Assembly (NCBI GenBank): GCA_005878325.1
Contig: VBMR01000009.1
Span: 1-8,413, forward strand
From: Methanobacteriota archaeon
Lineage (GTDB): Archaea; Thermoplasmatota; Thermoplasmata; RBG-16-68-12
Length of the DNA: 8,413 nucleotides
Direction of reading: 5' to 3'
Shown: piece after piece, positions 1-5,386 of the stretch
Layout of the letters: each line of letters begins with the position of its first letter
How positions within the stretch are numbered: position 1 is the first letter of the stretch
Translations under genes and position numbers: made by a program
The notes under the pieces: generated by a model
The model's input: the letters and a program-made list of their open reading frames with translations, nothing else
Told to the model about the DNA's origin: nothing
Databases searched by the model: none

Positions 1-1
1 C

Positions 2-1798
2 GTCCACATGCTCGACTGGCCCGCGGTTCAGGAAGAGCGGCGGCGACCCGAGTTGGAGCGGTCGATGGCGATCGTGCAGGAGCTCGTCGAGGTCGTCTCG
101 AAGGAACGACAGAAGGGCGGGCGCAAGCTCCGATGGCCCCTCAAGCTGGTCGCGATCAAAGGTCCCACTCCGGAAGCCGCGGCGGCGCTCGAGTCCCTCA
201 AGGAGACCTTCCTGGAGCAGTCGAACGCGAAGGATCTCGCCGTCCTCAAATCCTCCGAGGAATTCCCGGGCATGGCCCTCGTCCTGAAGCCCGACGCCGC
301 GGCGATCGGGAAGGCGTATCGGGTCCTCCAACCGAAGATCGTCAAGCTCCTGGAAGCGCGGTCTCCCGGGGAAATTGCGAAGGCCTTGGAGAAGGGGCCG
401 CTGACCCTGGGCGTGGACGGGCAGGTCGTGACGATCCAGTCGTCCATGATTCGATTCGACAAGGCCATGCCGTCCGACGTCGTCCGGGTCGAGACCCGGC
501 ACGGCGAATTGTACCTCGACCTTCGCGTCACGCCCGAGCTGCAGTCGGAGGCCTATGCTCGCGAGATCATCCGGAGGGTCCAGCAGATGCGGAAGGATCT
601 CGACCTCGAGGTCGACGACTTCATCGTGACGTTCGTGAAGACGGACCGGTCCTTCGCCACGATGCTGGAAGGTCGTCGGGATCTCATCGCGCGGGAGACC
701 CGTTCCCGGCCTCTCACCTTCACCGACAAGCCGTTTCAATCTGAGTACGTCGTTGAATGGAACGACGTGGACGGGCACAGCGCAACGATTGGGGTGACGC
801 CGCTCCACATGTCGGAAGCCCTGCGGGATTTCACACAGGTCCCGAACATCACGGTCCCAAAGGCCCTCGTCCTCTTCGATGCGGGATACAAGAGCCTCGC
901 CGCCCTACGCGCCGCGACGAAGCAGGAACTCTCGAAGATCGAGGGGCTCGAGGTCGCCGACGTCGTCCGCATCCTGGATGCGCTCGCCGCGAAGAAGGAG
1001 GCGGCGGTCTCCTGTCCGACCTGCGGGGCCTCCGTGTCCCGGAACGCCCGTCGCTGCCCCCGGTGTGGCGAGCCCGTCAGCCCAGCGACGCCCTGCCCGC
1101 GATGCAAGGCCTCCATTCCACCGGGTTCGGAGCACTGCCCCGTCTGCGGCTTCGTCGTGGCGACGGCTGCCACAGGGTCGCCCTCCCGAGTCGGGTGTGT
1201 GAGCTGCGGCGAACTGATCCCTGTCGGCTCGATGGAGTGTCCCTCCTGTGGAGCGCCGCAAGTCGTCCCGGAGCCGGCCGCGGCTCGAGAATCTGGGGAG
1301 GCCCCACCCGCTCTCCTCAAAGACTCTTCGACCTACTTGGTCAAGGAGACGACGCCCCAAGAGGCGTACAGCCTGTTTCAGATTGCCCAGAGGGCCGGGA
1401 AGCCCGGGATGGTGATCACTCGGACGTTCCCGCAGAAAATTCGGGAGCAGTTCGGGGTCGCGGACCTCCCGATCCTCTGGCTGAGCAACGTCGGGAAGGA
1501 GGACACGGTCCGACCAAAGGACCTCGAGAAGCTGTCCCTCGCGGTGGAACAGTTCCTCGCCCGGTCGAAGGGCGTCATCCTCCTCGACGCGATCGAGTAC
1601 TTGGTCACGAATAACAACTTCATCACCGTCCTCCGGCTCCTCCAATCGATCCGCGACCAGGTGGCGATCAACAATGCCGTCCTCCTGCTGTCCGTGAACC
1701 CGTCCGCCCTGGACCCGCACCAATTGACGCTCCTGGAGCGAGAAGTGGACCAGGTGATTATCGGGGCCTCGGGCGCCGAGTCGAACGGGTCCGAGTAG
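2..1798 (+). CDS. ileS: Isoleucyl-tRNA synthetase C-terminal part fused to HhH, zinc ribbons and DUF835 (5' partial)
   Basis: Residues are counted from the ATG at 8, but the frame is open to the window edge (VH before MLDWP), so the true start and catalytic domain lie outside. Residues 1-265 match the anticodon-binding and C-terminal region of archaeal IleRS: VHMLDWP, the KLRWPLK segment near 40, a later domain containing EAYAREIIRRVQQMRKDL (181-198), and the usual closing strand SEYVVEW...IGV (245-263). IleRS charges tRNA-Ile in the cytoplasm. The frame then continues with a helix-hairpin-helix (about 287-327, KIEGLEVADVVRILDAL), three two-CxxC zinc-ribbon-like units (Cys 336/339/350/353, 363/366/377/380, 397/400/411/414) and a DUF835 domain (about 442-586, with LLDAIEYLVTNNNF). 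DUF835 is an archaeal domain of unsettled function, often found with zinc ribbons or sensor modules. An internal ATG at 809 has no well-placed Shine-Dalgarno, so one fused product is preferred over two genes. The stop is TAG. The 3' end overlaps the convergent AcnX-Nudix gene by 41 nt. Domain calls are firm; the function of the appendage is unknown. Confidence 0.9.
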   Translation, partial: VHMLDWPAVQEERRRPELERSMAIVQELVEVVSKERQKGGRKLRWPLKLVAIKGPTPEAAAALESLKETFLEQSNAKDLAVLKSSEEFPGMALVLKPDAAAIGKAYRVLQPKIVKLLEARSPGEIAKALEKGPLTLGVDGQVVTIQSSMIRFDKAMPSDVVRVETRHGELYLDLRVTPELQSEAYAREIIRRVQQMRKDLDLEVDDFIVTFVKTDRSFATMLEGRRDLIARETRSRPLTFTDKPFQSEYVVEWNDVDGHSATIGVTPLHMSEALRDFTQVPNITVPKALVLFDAGYKSLAALRAATKQELSKIEGLEVADVVRILDALAAKKEAAVSCPTCGASVSRNARRCPRCGEPVSPATPCPRCKASIPPGSEHCPVCGFVVATAATGSPSRVGCVSCGELIPVGSMECPSCGAPQVVPEPAAARESGEAPPALLKDSSTYLVKETTPQEAYSLFQIAQRAGKPGMVITRTFPQKIREQFGVADLPILWLSNVGKEDTVRPKDLEKLSLAVEQFLARSKGVILLDAIEYLVTNNNFITVLRLLQSIRDQVAINNAVLLLSVNPSALDPHQLTLLEREVDQVIIGASGAESNGSE

Positions 1799-2507
1799 GC
1801 GATTTCGAATTTGAGGTGGAGAGGGCCGCCGCGACGACGTCCCGAAGTCGCGGCACCGTGTCGTACCGGTCGAGGTCGGTCGGCCGAATCCAGCGGTGCT
1901 CGACGTTTTCCCAGTCGAGCCGCACCCGTCGGCCGGGAACGTCGAACAGGAACGGATGGACGACGTACATCGTTGCGTCGTCGCGCGCGAGGACGGGCGA
2001 GGACGCGGCTCGAAAGATCGCCCCGCGGATGCCGGTCTCCTCGCGAATCTCGCGGACTGCGCGGGTCTTCGGGACTTCGCGGCCCTCGAGGTATCCCGAC
2101 ACGGCGGACCAACGTCCCCGAAAACTCCCGACCTTTTCGCTCCTTCGGACGATCAGGATTCGGCCTTGGTTTCGAAGGAGGGCCGTGACGACATGCACCG
2201 CCCGGACGTCCGGGAGCTCGAGGGTTCCTCGGGTTCCGTCGACGATGAGCCGGTCTCCGGTTCGCAACCCTCCCACGTCGAAGCGATCCACTAAGGGGAT
2301 TCCCGCGAGGGTGGCCCCTACCGCGATGATGCCTTCCGCCGCGGAGTTGACGATCGCCGCGGGTCCGACCCCACGCTTCGCGAGCCCGTAGATCACGTAG
2401 GAGCCGACCGTGCTTCCCTTTCCCTGCGGGAACGCGAAAATTCGACCGGACAATCGCTCGCCCGCCCCCGCCTGCGGGTCCAAGATCTCATGACCTTCTG
2501 CTTGCAC
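1758..2507 (-). CDS. AcnX small subunit (DUF126, phosphomevalonate dehydratase swivel) fused to Nudix hydrolase; N-terminus apparently missing
   Basis: Translated from the GTG at 2507 this is 249 residues. Residues about 5-92 are the AcnX small/swivel domain: GERLSGRIFAFPQGKGSTVG with the conserved GKGS loop, then SYVIYGLAKRG, PAAIVNSAAEGIIAVGATLAGIPLVD and RLIVDGTRGTLEL. Directly after it comes a Nudix domain (about 97-230) with a perfect Nudix box, G-x5-E-x7-REIREETGI, preceded by RRSEKVGSFRGRWSAVSG. With AcnX-L the swivel domain should form phosphomevalonate dehydratase, which makes trans-anhydromevalonate phosphate in the archaeal mevalonate pathway. The Nudix part would hydrolyse an unidentified nucleoside or prenyl diphosphate. 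Roughly the first 35 residues normal for DUF126 proteins (through the SFxGGVDPxTG segment) are absent, and homology starts inside the large-subunit gene. The frame is open to 2681 but is only a shadow of AcnX-L there. The GTG start is weakly supported, with no Shine-Dalgarno. The last 20 residues are low-complexity and Arg/Ser/Pro-rich where the gene overlaps ileS. Confidence 0.8.
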   Translation of the reverse strand: MQAEGHEILDPQAGAGERLSGRIFAFPQGKGSTVGSYVIYGLAKRGVGPAAIVNSAAEGIIAVGATLAGIPLVDRFDVGGLRTGDRLIVDGTRGTLELPDVRAVHVVTALLRNQGRILIVRRSEKVGSFRGRWSAVSGYLEGREVPKTRAVREIREETGIRGAIFRAASSPVLARDDATMYVVHPFLFDVPGRRVRLDWENVEHRWIRPTDLDRYDTVPRLRDVVAAALSTSNSKSPTRTRSTRRPRPR

Positions 2508-3613
2508 AGCGTGGGGAGGTAGTGGGCGCCCTTCCCTGAAGGCGTCGCGACCGTCCCGAATCGGTGTTCCAAGAGGGTCACCTCGAGGCACGTATCCGCG
2601 AGGACGCGTCCTCCGACTCGCTCGATCGTGGCGACCGCCTCCGGATTCGCCTCCCGGACCGCCCGACTCGTGAAGACCCACACCGGGATCCGGGGCGGGG
2701 ATCGCTCCACCCGACGCGCGATGTCACGGAGTTCCTCCGCGGACAACTGCGGCGAGCCGAGGGCGATCAGGTCCGCGTCTGTGCCATCCGTATGCTGCCA
2801 GCGAGCCTCATCGAGATCTTTCCGGGTGATCGAGATGGAGGGAAGGCCTCGGCGGCTGGCTCGACGGGCCTCGGGGGTGACGCCCTCCAGAAGGAACATG
2901 CCGCAGGAACCGGAGGAGGCGAGGGCCGCGCCGAGCCACTTCAGGTCGCTCTCCGATCCCCGGAAGCCGCGAAAGAACGGGAGACCGTCTCCGACGCGTT
3001 CCCCTGCGACGAGTCCGATGAGCGAGAAGTCGAGGTCCCGCGGACGCACCGGGGCGTTGACGACGACGGTCGGCCGCCGCCCTTCGTCCAGGTGGAGGCC
3101 GTACTCCGGCGTCGCGCCGACGATCGCGGCCGCCAGCGCGGACGGTCCGCTCTCTCGGTTCGTGCGGGCCCCGAGGACGGAGTTCGCGAAGCAGACCGCG
3201 TTCGACTCCGCCCAGGCGATGTGCTCTCCGAGTGCAGGCCGGGTGCCCAGGTGGTACGGGGTGCACGAGTACGTCGGACGGACCCCCATCCTCTCATAGG
3301 CGGCCGCGATCCGTTCCTGTTTTGCCGCGAACTCGGGAGGGATGCCCAGGTCCTGCCATTGTTGCAGGTCCGTGCCCAGGGGGTTCACGGTCGTCGGGAT
3401 CACGACGCGGGCGTCCCGTGCGGCATCCTCCAGGAACTCGAGCCCTGGATCTCCGATCATCTTGTACGACGCGCCGGAGACGTGCGCGCCGGTGACGGGA
3501 ATCAGGCGGTCGGCATCGGAGAGTTTCGCGAGAGCAAGGAGGATCCGCATCGCCTGACGTTGAGCATCCGAACCTCCCTCCAGGAGATGGCGCTGGGACT
3601 TGGTGAGGCGCAT
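2393..3613 (-). CDS. AcnX large subunit (phosphomevalonate dehydratase-type aconitase X, DUF521), altered C-terminus
   Basis: 406 residues; AcnX large-subunit homology covers about 1-374. Recognisable segments are LTKSQRHLLEGG, the HVSGASYKMIGDPGLEF region (44-60), SCTPYHLG (116-123), AESNAVCFANSVLGARTNRE (135-154), VWVFTSR (311-317), DTCLEV (340-345) and PSGKGAHYLPTLC (358-370). The enzyme dehydrates (R)-5-phosphomevalonate using an Fe-S cluster in the archaeal isoprenoid pathway. Cys117 and Cys342 fit two expected cluster cysteines, but the usual GCPH motif reads GSPQ at 286-289, so the third is Ser287. The normal tail (an FGSxxEC-like segment and a final helix) is missing. After CKQKV (370-374) the frame instead runs out of register through the small-subunit gene, giving 32 unrelated basic residues. 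The ATG at 3613 follows the TGA of the COG1325 gene with no gap, so translation is probably coupled. Family assignment is secure. Catalytic competence is doubtful, and a prolyl-type AcnX substrate is a less likely alternative. Confidence 0.88.
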   Translation of the reverse strand: MRLTKSQRHLLEGGSDAQRQAMRILLALAKLSDADRLIPVTGAHVSGASYKMIGDPGLEFLEDAARDARVVIPTTVNPLGTDLQQWQDLGIPPEFAAKQERIAAAYERMGVRPTYSCTPYHLGTRPALGEHIAWAESNAVCFANSVLGARTNRESGPSALAAAIVGATPEYGLHLDEGRRPTVVVNAPVRPRDLDFSLIGLVAGERVGDGLPFFRGFRGSESDLKWLGAALASSGSCGMFLLEGVTPEARRASRRGLPSISITRKDLDEARWQHTDGTDADLIALGSPQLSAEELRDIARRVERSPPRIPVWVFTSRAVREANPEAVATIERVGGRVLADTCLEVTLLEHRFGTVATPSGKGAHYLPTLCKQKVMRSWTRRRGRASDCPVEFSRSRREREARSAPT

Positions 3614-4048
3614 TCAGACGGCCCCCGGGAGAAGGGCGCGCGCGGCCCGTCGGGCCTGTTCCGGCTTCGCCGGGTACGCGATCATCTTCAGGCGCACGTC
3701 GATTGCATCCGCATCCTTCGCCAGTTCCAACCTTCCTTCGAAGGCGGACTGCTTGTCGATCCGGAAATGAAGGATGCCTTCGTCGTCCACTCGCGCGTCG
3801 ACGTCGTCGCGGATTCGGTCCGGGAGGCCCGCGGCAACCCAGCTTTCCCAGATGAGTCGGATGGACTCGCGGTCTTCCATCCGCCGCGAGAGACGCACGA
3901 GCGGATTCCCGAATTGCCCCTCGAAGGGCTCGCGGAGGGTCGTGCCCTGCGGACACGCGAATGCGAGGGCCGCCTCGACTCGCGCCTCGTCTTCCGTCGC
4001 GTGGCAGTAGGTGCGCGCCTCGATCCATCGGATCGGGAGGCTAGCCAT
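3614..4048 (-). CDS. COG1325 RNA-binding, exosome-associated protein (dsRBD-like fold)
   Basis: 144 residues, the usual size for this archaeal family. Hallmarks are WIEARTYCHATEDE (8-21), GQFGNPL (44-50) and HFRIDKQSAFEGRLELA (94-110), followed by the strand DAIDVRLKMIAYPAK (114-128). Members are annotated as archaeal exosome subunits or exosome-related RNA-binding proteins; the biochemical role is poorly defined, so an RNA-processing role in the cytoplasm is inference. The ATG at 4048 is chosen because the homology begins just after it and because GGAG lies 7 nt upstream (4059-4056 on this strand). The start overlaps the end of the UPF0200 gene by 8 nt (ATGGCTAG), and the TGA stop abuts the AcnX large-subunit ATG. 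This indicates one polycistronic unit. The pairing with UPF0200 is a recurrent archaeal neighbourhood. No anomaly seen. Confidence 0.88.
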   Translation of the reverse strand: MASLPIRWIEARTYCHATEDEARVEAALAFACPQGTTLREPFEGQFGNPLVRLSRRMEDRESIRLIWESWVAAGLPDRIRDDVDARVDDEGILHFRIDKQSAFEGRLELAKDADAIDVRLKMIAYPAKPEQARRAARALLPGAV

Positions 4049-4577
4049 GGAGCCGCTCCAGGGCGGCCTTCGCTTGGCGTCGGAATTCTTCGAGGGTCCC
4101 CTCGTTGACCAGCATGATATCTGCCATCGCGATCGCGTCGCCGAGGCCCCAGCCCAGTTCCCGCACGTCCCGGGCGTGGAAGGCCTCCGGGCTCGCCGCA
4201 TCGTCCCTCCGCTGACGCCGGAGCATGCGGTCGTATCGGGTCTTCGGAGACGCGTGCACCGCGACGACGACCAAGTCGTCGCCGAAGGCTTTCCGAAACA
4301 CCTCCAACTCTGCGCGCCCCCGCAGGCCGTCGACGAACACGCGGTCGCCGCGGATTCGCGGCAGGGTTCTTTCCGCCCACACGCCGAGTCCATGGGTCTG
4401 TCGCTCCGCGTTGGCCATGCCACCGACCGCGGCATCGGTGATGGGCAGACCGCGGCGGTTCGCCTCCTCGCGGACGACGTCCCCCATCCGGATGATCGAG
4501 AATCCCAGACTCTGGGCGACCGCGAGCGCCTCCTCTTTGCCGCATCCGGGCATCCCGGTCAGGCAGACGACCCGCAC
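4041..4577 (-). CDS. UPF0200 family P-loop (nucleotide kinase-like) protein
   Basis: 178 residues, full length. Features are a Walker A GMPGCGKE (8-15), RMGDVVREE (30-38), a Walker B-like strand RVFVDGLRG (79-87), HASPKTRYDR (108-117), RQRRDD (121-126), RDVREL (136-141) and IAMADIMLVNEG (149-160). These are the signature blocks of archaeal UPF0200, which resembles dephospho-CoA and adenylate kinases. An NTP-dependent small-molecule kinase is likely, but the substrate is unknown. Dephospho-CoA kinase annotations for this family are doubtful because a separate archaeal enzyme for that step has been reported. Translation begins at a GTG (4577-4575); the ATG at 4590 is out of frame. There is no Shine-Dalgarno, but a TATA/BRE-like element sits about 25-35 nt upstream, so a leaderless or very short-leader transcript is likely. 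It is the first gene of the four-gene minus-strand operon and overlaps the next gene by 8 nt. Confidence 0.9.
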   Translation of the reverse strand: MRVVCLTGMPGCGKEEALAVAQSLGFSIIRMGDVVREEANRRGLPITDAAVGGMANAERQTHGLGVWAERTLPRIRGDRVFVDGLRGRAELEVFRKAFGDDLVVVAVHASPKTRYDRMLRRQRRDDAASPEAFHARDVRELGWGLGDAIAMADIMLVNEGTLEEFRRQAKAALERLHG

Positions 4578-4600
4578 GGAGGCGACTCATTCGGCAGGGT

Positions 4601-4625
4601 CACTTAAGTGTTTCTTGAGGAAACG
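4601..4625 (-). promoter_or_regulatory. Likely TATA/BRE promoter and palindromes for the UPF0200-AcnX operon
   Basis: Read on the minus strand, GAAAC is followed directly by ACTTAAGT, a BRE-like purine block and TATA-like box centred about 29 nt before the GTG start at 4577. That is the spacing expected for a leaderless archaeal transcript. CACTTAAGTG (4601-4610) is a perfect 10-bp palindrome. It overlaps by one base an imperfect palindrome GTTTC-TTGAG-GAAAC (4610-4624) that could be an operator. Promoter function is inferred from spacing and composition only. Confidence 0.5.
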
Positions 4626-4702
4626 CCTGCTTCACACCCTAACGAACCGTCACTCCACCTGCGACGATCCCGAGCCCGGACACTTCCGCGTGGTCCTCGA
4701 AG

Positions 4703-4713
4703 CATAATAGCTA
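4703..4713 (+). promoter_or_regulatory. Possible TATA box for the small membrane protein gene
   Basis: CATAATAGCTA is an AT-rich island in GC-rich sequence. Its centre is about 20 nt before the ATG at 4728 and about 32 nt before the in-frame ATG at 4740. No Shine-Dalgarno precedes either ATG, so the transcript is probably leaderless or nearly so. Which ATG is used cannot be settled from the spacing. Confidence 0.35.
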
Positions 4714-4727
4714 TCCTTCGATGCGCC

Positions 4728-5264
4728 ATGCAATTACGGATGGAAGCCGAGGCGTCCGCGATCGCTTTCAAGATATCATCGGATCTTAGGATGCTGCGGT
4801 TCGCTTCTTATCTTATGGTAGCCGGATGGGGATTCATGCTGGTCTTTCAACTCTTGATGACGGTGCGGCAGCTGCTGGCGGGGTCTCCGATTCCCCCTGC
4901 AGACATCGCCATAATCATGGCGTTTTCGATCTTGCAATCCGGAGCGCTCTACTCGCTCACCCCGCGATACCAGAGGGCCTACCTGTGGGACCGAAAGAAG
5001 TGGTACCAAAAGTCCGAAGCCGAACGATTCCGAACGGGTTGTCTAAGGGTACTCGGTGGCCTGGCTGGCGGCGTTCTTTTGATCTTCGCCCTGGTGTCCC
5101 TCGAAATGGTGCGATTGCCCGGCCAGAATTTGGGAACGTACTTTTGGGAAGCAGGAAGAGGAGATGCCCCGTTCGGGGTGCTGATCGTGGCGATGTTCCT
5201 ATTTGTGTGGCTCGTGTGGACTTCCCGCAAAACCGAACGGGAGTCCGCAGCCGGTCATTGGTAA
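4728..5264 (+). CDS. Small four-helix membrane protein, unrecognised
   Basis: 178 residues from the ATG at 4728; I do not recognise a family. Four hydrophobic segments are visible at about 24-46, 58-76, 105-127 and 146-165. A charged, aromatic loop between the second and third (RAYLWDRKKWYQKSEAERFR, 83-102) is probably cytoplasmic by the positive-inside rule, which would also place both termini in the cytoplasm. There is no signal peptide cleavage site and no catalytic motif. The frame stays open upstream to 4608, but those residues look like translated promoter sequence (no hydrophobic pattern, arginine-rich). An in-frame ATG at 4740 is an alternative start. The gene is visibly richer in A+T than its neighbours and uses codons they avoid (such as ATA and TTG), which suggests a recent arrival or weaker selection. 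It is divergent from the UPF0200 operon and 122 nt upstream of pdxS on the same strand. Stop TAA. A real gene is likely from the helices and codon pattern; its function is unknown. Confidence 0.7.
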   Translation: MQLRMEAEASAIAFKISSDLRMLRFASYLMVAGWGFMLVFQLLMTVRQLLAGSPIPPADIAIIMAFSILQSGALYSLTPRYQRAYLWDRKKWYQKSEAERFRTGCLRVLGGLAGGVLLIFALVSLEMVRLPGQNLGTYFWEAGRGDAPFGVLIVAMFLFVWLVWTSRKTERESAAGHW

Positions 5265-5341
5265 TACCGACTCTAACCAGGCAGGCCGGCGCGGGATCGG
5301 CTCTTGGTACGCTAGGATTGTTTTCACGGAACGGCGCCCAC

Positions 5342-5380
5342 AAATTAGAAATACCCACCAACCGTAGGTCGATTCCGAGG
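5342..5380 (+). promoter_or_regulatory. Possible pdxS promoter and ribosome binding site
   Basis: AAATTAGAAATA (5342-5353) is the only AT-rich box in the 122-nt gap before pdxS. Its centre is about 39 nt from the ATG, allowing a short leader. GAGG at 5377-5380 lies 6 nt before the ATG at 5387 and is a modest Shine-Dalgarno. The rest of the gap (5265-5341) shows no recognisable RNA gene or strong hairpin. Confidence 0.4.
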
Positions 5381-5386
5381 CAGACC

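Noticed and set aside
809..1798. A separate HhH-zinc ribbon-DUF835 gene starting at the ATG at 809
   Set aside because: The IleRS frame has no stop before it, and no Shine-Dalgarno lies at proper spacing. A fused product is simpler, although an internal start cannot be excluded.
2564..4108. Long open frame on the plus strand (514 codons)
   Set aside because: It is antisense to AcnX-L and COG1325, has no recognisable domain, and is arginine/glycine-rich as expected for a GC-rich shadow frame.
3688..4590. 300-codon minus-strand frame with an ATG at 4590
   Set aside because: It overlaps UPF0200 and COG1325 in another frame, and its product is low-complexity and arginine-rich. The UPF0200 and COG1325 motifs settle the true frames.
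4608..4727. N-terminal extension of the membrane protein from 4608
   Set aside because: The extra 40 residues are arginine/proline-rich and cover a probable TATA box. The ATG at 4728 or 4740 fits better.
5265..5341. tRNA or small structured RNA in the gap before pdxS
   Set aside because: No cloverleaf, conserved T-loop sequence or strong long hairpin could be found by eye.
4826..5386. Long N-terminal extension of PdxS
   Set aside because: PdxS homology starts at the ATG at 5387, which has GAGG upstream. The extension is a shadow of the membrane protein gene.
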